Source: Bacteroidota bacterium
GTDB lineage: Bacteria > Bacteroidota > Bacteroidia > NS11-12g > UBA955
Assembly (NCBI GenBank): GCA_027488835.1
Contig: JAIYAW010000007.1
Coordinates: 1 to 64,000 of the forward strand
Direction: 5' to 3'
Length of the DNA stretch: 64,000 nt
Position numbers and translations under genes: made by a program. The number at the start of each line of letters is the position of its first letter. The first letter of the stretch is position 1. Below are positions 45,444-53,263 of this stretch, piece by piece. The notes beneath the pieces are model-generated. The model saw only the letters and a list, made by a program, of their open reading frames with translations, ran no database searches and was not told the origin of the DNA.

Positions 45444-47930
45444 TTAACGAATTACTTGGAATTTAGTAACTGTGGTTGGAGTACTCAAAATGTACAAACC
45501 TGCAGATAAGTTGGCAATATCCAAAGCTGATTCTATTTCGCCAATTGTTCCAGTTTTTACTACTGCACCTGTAAAATCCACAATTGACCACTGAGCATTA
45601 CTTTCACTCACCAACCAACGTACGTTTAACACTTGTTTTGCTGGATTTGGATAAACAACCAATCCTGTCTTAGAAAAATGATTGACAGAAGCCGTAGCGT
45701 CAACAATAATTACTCCGCAAGTATTTGAATAACCAATCCATTTAGAATCGAAATTCACAGACGCAGTATTGGGAATTTCGGTTTGTAAAGGCAATTTATC
45801 GTATAATTCCACATCGTATTCAACCCATCCCATACTATTCGACGGATTAGTTTCATAAGTTTGCAAATTTGCAGGATCAAAATTCACAACCAAAACATTT
45901 CCCGGCTGAATGTATGGTGGTTTTCCTCCAACAGGGTAAAATGATTTAACAATAATTCTATTAAGTGGTAATTTAGAGGATATGGTATCTATAAAAACTG
46001 CTTTATTTACAAATGAATTTCCAATATTTCTAAAATTAACTGTATACTTCCAAGTTTTGGTTCTGTAATCAATCAAATTACCATTATTTGAAATCTTTTC
46101 AACCGCATTTAATGAATTTCCACGTTTTCCAATACTCATTTTTACGGTATCGAAATTATCACTACTCATTGCATCGTTTTGCACAAATAACGAACCTGTT
46201 TTTACCGTTAGTGGATAATAACTTGATGAAGTTGCATTCCCTGGCAATTTTAAAGAAACTTCGATATAACGAGTTTCAAATGGCTTTAAGTTCACCAAGC
46301 TAAATGTAGCCTCCGAACTTTCATAATTATCTGGCGCCGGAACGCTACTAAAGTTTGTTAAAGAACTTGGATGAACCAAATGAATGGTTGGGCCCGATAA
46401 ATTAGTGGCTCCGCGATTTACAACCGTTACCAAGGCCTTTATTTGATCGCCAGGATTGGTCTGAACCGCATAAATCGGTTGAACCTTAACCTCTAAATCT
46501 TTTAGGGTAGGATCCATATATTCTCCTAAAAAAACAGATGAATATTTGCCAGACCTAATTTTGGTTGAAAAATTACTCGCACAAACCGAATACATATGAC
46601 GTTGGGATGTATTGTAAATCAAATAATCTCCTTCTGGCAATGACAATGAAAAGTGCCCGTCTTGATCGGTTACCGCAAAATAATTCTTTTGGTTATCTTT
46701 TTTCATGATACGCAAAACTGAATTTGGTATTCCAACCTCATTCAAATCTTTAACGCAGTTGGAATTTAAATCATAAAACAAGTCTCCGAACAAATTACCG
46801 GCAGCAGATTCAATGCTTGAAAAGTATTTTACTCCTGTGTTTTGCTCAAAAAAATCTCCCCAAACAAAGGCTCCATTTCCGCGTTGACCTAAAATAAAAT
46901 TTCCTGTTAGTCTATTTCCTGTAAATGCCAGAGTATCGGCTTCAAATCGCAACAAAGAGGAAGCGTTTCCATTTTTTGTAAAAGACCCACCCAACAACAA
47001 ATAATTAGGAGTTCCCGCAATTGTTTTGACTGCTGCTGTTTGATATCCTGCAAAAGAGATTGGTTGGGACCAAGTACTTTTGAAATTTCGAATTTGGACA
47101 TTTCCGAAACTGTCCTTACCCAAAACAGAAATTTGATTATCGAAATATGCCAAGGTTGAAATTTCTCCTTGGAAAGGACTTCCAATTCCACCCCATCCAC
47201 CATTCGCGGCGGTGTAATAGGCAATGTTACCGGTATAACTTCCAGCAAAATTTTGAAAATCTCCAGCAATATAAAGTCTATTGCCAACAACCATCAATGA
47301 ATTGATTTTGCCATCGGCACCTTGATTAGTTTCGTTGCTTCCCAAATAATTCCAAGAAGTTCCATCAAAAGAAGCAATATTTTGAACTGATTTGCCGTTA
47401 ACCGTGTTTTTAAATAATCCGGCAACAATCAACTTGTTGTCGAATACGGTCATTGCTACAATACCGTTGTTTTTGGTATCAACGACCCCAATTTCTGGCA
47501 CCCAAGTGCGAGAAGTTTCGTCCCATTTATACAAGTGACTAATCGGTAATTCTGCATCTTTCACAGCATTTGCAATATAAGCTCCAATATAAATTGTATT
47601 GTTATAAAGCGCAATGGAGTGGAAATTATACACCCCCAATGTGTTTACTATAGGACCTGGAGTCATTAATCCTGGATAAAATTTCCAATAGACACCATTC
47701 CAACGGCCCAACGTATAATCATTTGGTGTAGCAGATTCTAGATCTTCATACAACGCAAAATATTCTGTACTGGTAGCAAAAGAGGCAACAACGCGAGAAG
47801 GCAAGCCATTTCCCAATGGTTGCAATACCTGTGCCTTTGAAAAAGTTGCACAAAATAATGCCACAATGAAGCATATAAACTTCTGCATTGTTTGCAATTT
47901 ACACATTTTGTTTTTCATTTTTTGCACCAC
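45444..47930 (-). CDS. Secreted T9SS type A cargo with SdrD B-like and DUF11-like domains
   Basis: An 828-aa surface protein. The signal peptide ends S-K-A-Q; ATGs at 47930, 47918 and 47888 are all in frame and the last gives the cleanest signal. Residues about 50-380 form beta-propeller-like repeats (W-N-G, N-N-T-I-Y-I-G, D-N-K-L-I-V-A-G). A B-like domain follows (G-D-L-F-Y-D-L-N-S-N-C-V-K-D-L-N-E-V-G-I-P) with a Ca-binding pattern. Then come DUF11-type repeats. A Por-secretion tail ends the protein (V-V-Y-P-N-P-A-K ... S-A-G-L-Y-I-L). It is the last gene of the ECF sigma operon, 10 bases after the membrane/barrel protein gene, and so may be a sigma target. Confidence 0.85.
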   Translation of the reverse strand: MVQKMKNKMCKLQTMQKFICFIVALFCATFSKAQVLQPLGNGLPSRVVASFATSTEYFALYEDLESATPNDYTLGRWNGVYWKFYPGLMTPGPIVNTLGVYNFHSIALYNNTIYIGAYIANAVKDAELPISHLYKWDETSRTWVPEIGVVDTKNNGIVAMTVFDNKLIVAGLFKNTVNGKSVQNIASFDGTSWNYLGSNETNQGADGKINSLMVVGNRLYIAGDFQNFAGSYTGNIAYYTAANGGWGGIGSPFQGEISTLAYFDNQISVLGKDSFGNVQIRNFKSTWSQPISFAGYQTAAVKTIAGTPNYLLLGGSFTKNGNASSLLRFEADTLAFTGNRLTGNFILGQRGNGAFVWGDFFEQNTGVKYFSSIESAAGNLFGDLFYDLNSNCVKDLNEVGIPNSVLRIMKKDNQKNYFAVTDQDGHFSLSLPEGDYLIYNTSQRHMYSVCASNFSTKIRSGKYSSVFLGEYMDPTLKDLEVKVQPIYAVQTNPGDQIKALVTVVNRGATNLSGPTIHLVHPSSLTNFSSVPAPDNYESSEATFSLVNLKPFETRYIEVSLKLPGNATSSSYYPLTVKTGSLFVQNDAMSSDNFDTVKMSIGKRGNSLNAVEKISNNGNLIDYRTKTWKYTVNFRNIGNSFVNKAVFIDTISSKLPLNRIIVKSFYPVGGKPPYIQPGNVLVVNFDPANLQTYETNPSNSMGWVEYDVELYDKLPLQTEIPNTASVNFDSKWIGYSNTCGVIIVDATASVNHFSKTGLVVYPNPAKQVLNVRWLVSESNAQWSIVDFTGAVVKTGTIGEIESALDIANLSAGLYILSTPTTVTKFQVIR

Positions 47931-47940
47931 CTTTTAAACT

Positions 47941-49245
47941 TTAAAATAAACGCCAAACATAAAACGCCGACAAGCCAACCGACCATGCCCTATTTTGGAT
48001 AGCCGAATTTTGCTTGTATAGCGGTGTAAACATCCCTTGAGTATTCATTCTCGCACCAAGTTTGGCACGATTCGAAACTTCCTTTTGAACCCCTATTCCT
48101 ATTTTTGCAGACCACAACAAATCGCGATATACTCCCGAATTAATGTCTTGCAAAGACAATAACTGATAGTTTAATGTATTTCCTTTTTGTGCAGTCAAGT
48201 AATTTGCTTGAATCAATGCTTCCGAGGTAATTGACCATTTGTTACGCAATGGGTATTCAAAAATGACACCTACTGGAACACTGACCATTGAAATATTTGA
48301 AATTCCTTGATAATTTACCTCAGGACCTAATCCTAAGTATCCAAAAATCGGATAGTTGCCATAGGCATCTGCTGTATTTCCTTGAGCCAACGTTGCAGGC
48401 ATGCTGTCTCTAAATTGAAAGTTCTGCTGGGTTCTATTCTGCATCCATCCTAACCCAGCAGAAACACTCCACTTTTGTGACAACTTATATCTTAATGCGA
48501 AATGCAATTGAGCCGCGCTCAAAGCAAATTCGCTTTGTTTCATTATTTCTAAATAATTTTTGTGTACATACTTTTCCAAAGAAGGAGTTGCGCTGTACAA
48601 AACAGACGTTTGGTTTTGATCATACCCAACCTCAAAAGCCCAGGCTGACAAATTCCTTTTTGCGGGCTTCTGAGGTTCTAGGGTTATCAAATTCGACTGT
48701 AAAAAATTTCCAAAATAAATTGGAAAGATTTCAAGCTTTTTCGCGTTGAAATCTTGTAAAACTATATAATTAAATTTTGATGAAATTTCACTGTTTAAAT
48801 TTACAACCTCTTCATGTTGCAATCCGTTTGCATTTGAATTGATTGAGCTGTTAATTTTAAATTTATCTGAAACAACTTTTCGAGGTTGTAATTGAATTGA
48901 ATGATTGACATTATTCGCAACCTCAGTTTGGGATGAAACATTTAATTTTCCTGACTGCTGAACGTCAACTTGATTAATGCCATTATTCGGCACAAATACA
49001 TGATTATTTTTGTTGTTTTCAGATTGCAAATCGTTTGTCTGTCCTCCAAAATAGAAAATAGAAGAAGCGACAACGGCAACGGTAGAGGCAGCAACAGAAC
49101 CAAACAATACAAAGCGGCGTTTTTTGTTTGCTTTGTTTTCCAATTTTGCGTCAAGCTGATCCCAAGCAAAGACAGCAGGCATAGGGGCAAACTCAGAGAA
49201 TTTATCCTGTAACTGTTGGTCAATATTTGGGTTCTTCTTATTCAA
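47941..49245 (-). CDS. Putative anti-sigma-like membrane protein with C-terminal outer membrane beta-barrel domain
   Basis: A 434-aa protein with an unusual layout. A charged cytoplasmic head of about 42 residues (F-A-W-D-Q-L-D-A-K-L near 26-35) is followed by one TM segment at about 45-66, a 130-residue polar linker and a C-terminal beta-barrel-like region (about 197-434). The barrel end has W-S-V-G-L-S-A-F-Y-V-W-R-L-F, a typical outer-membrane barrel terminal strand. Its first codons overlap the ECF sigma gene by 8 bases, the usual place of an anti-sigma factor. I infer a regulator that connects the sigma factor to the envelope. No zinc-binding anti-sigma (ZAS) motif is visible. Confidence 0.7.
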   Translation of the reverse strand: MNKKNPNIDQQLQDKFSEFAPMPAVFAWDQLDAKLENKANKKRRFVLFGSVAASTVAVVASSIFYFGGQTNDLQSENNKNNHVFVPNNGINQVDVQQSGKLNVSSQTEVANNVNHSIQLQPRKVVSDKFKINSSINSNANGLQHEEVVNLNSEISSKFNYIVLQDFNAKKLEIFPIYFGNFLQSNLITLEPQKPAKRNLSAWAFEVGYDQNQTSVLYSATPSLEKYVHKNYLEIMKQSEFALSAAQLHFALRYKLSQKWSVSAGLGWMQNRTQQNFQFRDSMPATLAQGNTADAYGNYPIFGYLGLGPEVNYQGISNISMVSVPVGVIFEYPLRNKWSITSEALIQANYLTAQKGNTLNYQLLSLQDINSGVYRDLLWSAKIGIGVQKEVSNRAKLGARMNTQGMFTPLYKQNSAIQNRAWSVGLSAFYVWRLF

Positions 49246-49792
49246 AATTGTTTTTTCTTGTTTTGTTTTCTATTTGATCTTTTAGCATTTTTCTCGCTCT
49301 ACTTAAAATACTTTTCGAATTCGATTCTGTGGTATTTAACAGCTGGGCGATTTCTTTGTGAGACAATTTATCGATTGCATACATATTCAAAACAATTCCA
49401 TATTTATCGGGGAGCTGCTTTATTAATTCTAGCACCTCATCGGCGGAAAGTTCTTCCATGTTCGCAGAGACATCTTCAGTGTCGGTGGCGGCATTAGCAC
49501 TTTCTATATCTACCAGAATGGGGTCATTTTTTGCTTTTCTGTATTTAGAAAGCGCCAGATTGATAAATATTCGTGTCATCCATCCTTCGAAACCTTGTGT
49601 TTCTCTCAAAGAATTTATACTGTCAAAGATCTTTATGAAACCCTCTTGCAACAAGTCTTGGGCATCAGCACTGCTTTTGGAATACCTCAGGCAATGTCCG
49701 AACATTTTTGCACCGAAACGATCGAAGAGTTCTTTTTGAGCTCGACGGTCATTTTTGATACATCCGGATATGATTTCCTCATTTGTTAACAA
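49238..49792 (-). CDS. ECF-family RNA polymerase sigma factor
   Basis: A 184-aa sigma-70 family factor of the extracytoplasmic-function type. Region 2 spans about 10-80, with Y-S-K-S-S-A-D-A-Q-D-L-L-Q-E-G-F-I-K-I-F at about 37-56. Region 4 spans about 120-175, with L-S-H-K-E-I-A-Q-L-L-N-T-T-E-S-N-S-K-S-I-L-S-R-A-R, the helix-turn-helix for -35 recognition. It is the first gene of an operon whose later genes encode the membrane/barrel protein and a T9SS cargo. It directs transcription of envelope-related genes, probably including its own operon (see the promoter at 49809-49835). Confidence 0.93.
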   Translation of the reverse strand: MLTNEEIISGCIKNDRRAQKELFDRFGAKMFGHCLRYSKSSADAQDLLQEGFIKIFDSINSLRETQGFEGWMTRIFINLALSKYRKAKNDPILVDIESANAATDTEDVSANMEELSADEVLELIKQLPDKYGIVLNMYAIDKLSHKEIAQLLNTTESNSKSILSRARKMLKDQIENKTRKNNFE

Positions 49793-49808
49793 GTAGCTTC
49801 AAGATTAT

Positions 49809-49835
49809 GACGTGAAAATTAGAAAAGGTTGCAAA
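49809..49835 (-). promoter_or_regulatory. Candidate ECF-type promoter of the sigma operon (TTTGCAACC-N14-CGTC)
   Basis: The minus strand has TTTGCAACC at 49835-49827 and CGTC at 49812-49809, 14 bases apart. A -35 ending in AAC and a -10 CGTC is the general shape of ECF promoters. It lies 17 bases before the ATG of the sigma gene. Autoregulation is an inference. Confidence 0.4.
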
Positions 49836-49871
49836 AAAAAATTAAAATTGTATTGATTTGTATAGAAAAAC

Positions 49872-50948
49872 ATGAAAAACAACCCATTTACGCTCAAAAT
49901 ATTTTTATTAATATTAATTTCAACCTTGGTTTTAAACCCTGTTAAAGCACAATATTACGAACAGGATGTTTATTCAGCAACCAAATACGTAACTATTTAT
50001 ACTTCTGATTTTGTAATTGGAAAAAAAATACTCAATAATTTCTTGTTAGTTAAAAAATGTGATGTTCTGAACCAAGAAATTAACACCCGAACTTTCGAAG
50101 TTTCTTTTCAATTGAATGAAAATTTGTTGAGCTCACTTGATTCTACATTAGGACTCATTGGGTACATCACTAGTTCAACCCAAAATAACAATAATAATAA
50201 ATTAAAAGTGAAAAAATTAGAAGCTGAATTAGAAGACAATCTTTTCAAATTAGAAAAATTGCGCAATAAATACAAATTAGATTCCAATGCCAATTCGCGA
50301 AAGAATCTAGAATTTACCATGGAAAATTTAGAAGAAAACAACAGACGTATTTCTCGAAACTTAACTCAAATGAAAGAAAATTATCAGACTATATTTACAA
50401 AAGTGACAATAAACGATGAACTTTCAACTCCCACAAATTCCAAAATTGCTTTTGCTAAAATGCCAGGAGTCACTTACAATCATTTGTTTGTTGAAAATCC
50501 CAAAGCTGGTATTTCTGAAAACAATTACACAGGTTACAGCATGAAATATATCTTTACCAAAGGTAAAAGTTACTTTCAAATTGGGGTAATGAAAAACGCG
50601 AATGAAATGTCCAAATTGCAAATTTACGACAGCTTAAAGGCCAATACCATCAATGAATTTTTCACATTCGAATTTGGTCAAGATTTTTACACTAGATATT
50701 TCGGACGTGGAAACAGGAAGTTCTTTAATTTATATTCCGGGTATTCAATTGGAGGGGCAATTATTAACCGTTGGAACGACCAAAACACCCGTTTTGCTGC
50801 ATTCACCAACTTAAGTATGGGTGTTGAAATTTTAAAAACAAAACATATTTTAATCGATACCAAGGGTTCTTATTTTTTACCTCTCGCCGACTTAAACAGA
50901 AACACAAGAGGCATTATGCTCAGCGCCTCCTTTAACTTTGTATTCTAA
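49872..50948 (+). CDS. Exported coiled-coil protein (DUF4349-like N-terminus) with barrel-like C-terminus
   Basis: A 358-aa protein with signal peptide (cleavage near V-K-A-Q). Residues about 35-105 look like the beta-alpha domain of DUF4349 (Y-V-T-I-Y-T-S-D-F near 39, L-G-L-I-G-Y-I-T-S-S-T-Q near 92). A coiled coil follows at about 113-178 (K-L-E-A-E-L-E-D-N-L-F-K-L-E-K-L, M-E-N-L-E-E-N-N-R-R-I) and T-K-V-T-I-N-D, the typical end of that fold. The last ~150 residues resemble outer-membrane beta-strands and end F-N-F-V-F. It is divergent from the ECF sigma gene and overlaps the E1 gene by one base. The function is unknown. Confidence 0.7.
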   Translation: MKNNPFTLKIFLLILISTLVLNPVKAQYYEQDVYSATKYVTIYTSDFVIGKKILNNFLLVKKCDVLNQEINTRTFEVSFQLNENLLSSLDSTLGLIGYITSSTQNNNNNKLKVKKLEAELEDNLFKLEKLRNKYKLDSNANSRKNLEFTMENLEENNRRISRNLTQMKENYQTIFTKVTINDELSTPTNSKIAFAKMPGVTYNHLFVENPKAGISENNYTGYSMKYIFTKGKSYFQIGVMKNANEMSKLQIYDSLKANTINEFFTFEFGQDFYTRYFGRGNRKFFNLYSGYSIGGAIINRWNDQNTRFAAFTNLSMGVEILKTKHILIDTKGSYFLPLADLNRNTRGIMLSASFNFVF

Positions 50949-52924
50949 TGAAATTTGTCAAGAAAAATCTTTCCGAAGCTGAATTAATGCTCATTTATAG
51001 GGCATTAATCAAACCACGCATTATCGAAGAACGCATGTTGGTGTTACTTCGTCAGGGAAAGATTGGCAAATGGTTTAGTGGAATTGGGCAAGAAGCCATT
51101 TCGGTAGGACTTACATTGGCACTTTTTGAGGATGAATACGTTTTGCCATTGCATAGAAATTTAGGTGTATTTACTACCCGAAATATGTCTAACAAACAAT
51201 TGTTTGCACAGTGGCAAGGTAAAAAAAGTGGCTTTACGAAAGGCCGCGACAGAAGTTTCCACTTTGGAAACAATGAACATCACATAGTGGGAATGATTTC
51301 TCACCTCGGGGCAATGCTTGGCGTTGCAAATGGAATTGCACTTGCAGATATTTTAGAGAACAAACAACGCGTAACAGTCTGCTTTAGCGGTGATGGTGGA
51401 ACCAGCGAAGGTGACTTCCACGAAGCCCTGAATGTGGCAGCTGTTTGGTCCTTGCCCGTGATTTTTTTAATTGAGAACAATGGTTATGGATTATCAACAC
51501 CCAGCCACGAACAGTTTCGTTGCAAACAGTTTATCGACAAAGGAATTGGATATGGAATGGAAACCCTTCAAATTGACGGAAACAATATTTTAGACGTTTA
51601 CCATGAAATTTCAACCCTCGCCGATTCGATGCGAAAAACCCCTAGGCCCGTTTTGGTTGAAGCCCTCACCTTCCGCATGCGTGGGCACGAAGAAGCAAGC
51701 GGAACCAAATATGTCCCTCAAGAACTATTCGACAAATGGAAAAAAAAAGATCCCATTTCGAATTTTGAAAACTTTTTGATTTCGGAGGGATATTTAACGC
51801 ATGAATTAAAATTGGGTATTGAAACTGAAATTTTGGCGCAGTTAAACGAAGATATTGAAGCGGTTTTTTCTGAGCCAGAAATCGAGCCAAATTTGCAAGA
51901 AGAACTGAATGATGTATATGCCCCATTTATTCCTATTATCCAGCCAACTAAAAATGAGTGTGAAACCGAAATGCGCCTCATTGATGCAGTTAGAAATGCA
52001 CTTTGGATGGCAATGGAAAAATATGAATCTCTAGTGATTATGGGACAAGATGTTGCTGATTACGGTGGAGTTTTTAAAGCCACCGAGGGATTTGTTGAGA
52101 AATTCGGCAAAGGTCGTGTGCGCAATACTCCAATCACCGAAAGCAGTATTTTGGGCGCCGGATATGGCTTGGCTATTCGCAAAATGAAAGCAATTATTGA
52201 AATGCAATTTTCTGATTTCGTTACTTGTGGATTTAATCAAATTGTAAATAATTTGGCAAAAAGCCACTACCGATGGGGGCAACCTGCCGACGTAGTTGTG
52301 CGCATGCCAACGGGTGCGGGTGTGCAAGCTGGACCATTCCATAGCCAAAGTACTGAATCTTGGTTTTACAATGTGCCGGGATTGAAAATATATTATCCGA
52401 GCACCGCTAAAGATGCTAAAGGATTATTGCTCAGGGCCATCGAAGATCCGAATCCGGTGCTCTTTTTTGAACATAAATATTTGTATCGCACCCAGTCAGA
52501 TTTGGTGCCAGAAGACTATTATACCATTGATGAGGGACAAGCAGCCGTTCACGATTTTGGAAGTGACGCTTGCATAATTACTTATGGTTGGGGGGTTTCC
52601 AAAGCCATTGAAATAGTGAAAGAGAACAACTTTAATGTAAAAGTTATTGACCTAAGAACCCTTGTGCCGTTGGATAAAGGAACCATTGCCAAAGTAGTAA
52701 AAGAAACAGGCAAGGTATTGGTTCTCACAGAAGATTGTATTACAGGAAGCATTGCATCAGACATTGCCAGTTGGATATCTGAAGAATTTTTTGTATATTT
52801 AGATAGTCCAGTAATGCGATTGGGCAGTATAGAAACCCCCATTCCACTTGCAAAAACTTTAGAAGACCAATTTTTGCCTTGGGGAAGATTACAGGGGAAA
52901 CTACAGGAACTTTTGGGATTTTAA
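50948..52924 (+). CDS. Fused alpha/beta 2-oxoacid (branched-chain) dehydrogenase E1
   Basis: The thiamine-diphosphate-dependent first component of a branched-chain 2-oxoacid dehydrogenase complex, with alpha and beta chains fused (658 aa), as is common in Bacteroidota. The alpha part has R-I-I-E-E-R-M, G-Q-E-A-I-S-V-G near 49, and the ThDP motif G-D-G-G-T-S-E-G-D-F-H-E-A-L-N through E-N-N-G-Y-G near 142-178. The beta part begins near residue 335, with M-G-Q-D-V-A-D-Y-G-G-V-F-K near 363 and F-A/F-D-F-V-style segments. Downstream is a decamer-repeat region directly after the stop. The separate E2 and E3 genes are not in the window. Confidence 0.9.
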   Translation: MKFVKKNLSEAELMLIYRALIKPRIIEERMLVLLRQGKIGKWFSGIGQEAISVGLTLALFEDEYVLPLHRNLGVFTTRNMSNKQLFAQWQGKKSGFTKGRDRSFHFGNNEHHIVGMISHLGAMLGVANGIALADILENKQRVTVCFSGDGGTSEGDFHEALNVAAVWSLPVIFLIENNGYGLSTPSHEQFRCKQFIDKGIGYGMETLQIDGNNILDVYHEISTLADSMRKTPRPVLVEALTFRMRGHEEASGTKYVPQELFDKWKKKDPISNFENFLISEGYLTHELKLGIETEILAQLNEDIEAVFSEPEIEPNLQEELNDVYAPFIPIIQPTKNECETEMRLIDAVRNALWMAMEKYESLVIMGQDVADYGGVFKATEGFVEKFGKGRVRNTPITESSILGAGYGLAIRKMKAIIEMQFSDFVTCGFNQIVNNLAKSHYRWGQPADVVVRMPTGAGVQAGPFHSQSTESWFYNVPGLKIYYPSTAKDAKGLLLRAIEDPNPVLFFEHKYLYRTQSDLVPEDYYTIDEGQAAVHDFGSDACIITYGWGVSKAIEIVKENNFNVKVIDLRTLVPLDKGTIAKVVKETGKVLVLTEDCITGSIASDIASWISEEFFVYLDSPVMRLGSIETPIPLAKTLEDQFLPWGRLQGKLQELLGF

Positions 52925-52925
52925 G

Positions 52926-53259
52926 GCTTATGAGTGTTTATGAGGGTTCGAAAAAACATAAACATAGTTTAATATTAAATATAAAACGCACTTTTATTGC
53001 ACAATTAATAAATCCACAAACTAATACAATCTTTATAAATACTTAAAAGGCTAATTATATCTTCCGAACTAAAACAACGTATATTTCGAAAGCAATCAAA
53101 TAATTAAACTACTAGCTAATTAACCTTCATAAACGCTTATAAACCTAGTTTGAATTTTCGAACTAAAAATAACGTGCAATTAAAAAGCTCAAATTTAGTT
53201 AATCTGAAAACGAATTCAACCTTTATAAACGCTTATAAACTTAATTAACGCTTATAAAC
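52926..53259. repeat. Gene-free region with decamer repeats (GTTTATRARN) and a duplicated ~20-bp block
   Basis: This 339-base stretch between two convergent genes (52925-53263) has no convincing ORF. GCTTATGAGT and GTTTATGAGG stand in tandem at 52926-52945, just after the E1 stop. On the minus strand, decamers GTTTATAAGC and similar occur at 53250-53259, 53221-53240 and 53125-53144, just after the ychF stop at 53264. A partly conserved block (TTCGAACTAAAA...AACGT) occurs at 53061-53080 and 53156-53175, about 95 bases apart. It has very low GC. No strong hairpin terminator was seen here. Confidence 0.6.
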
Positions 53260-53263
53260 CTAG

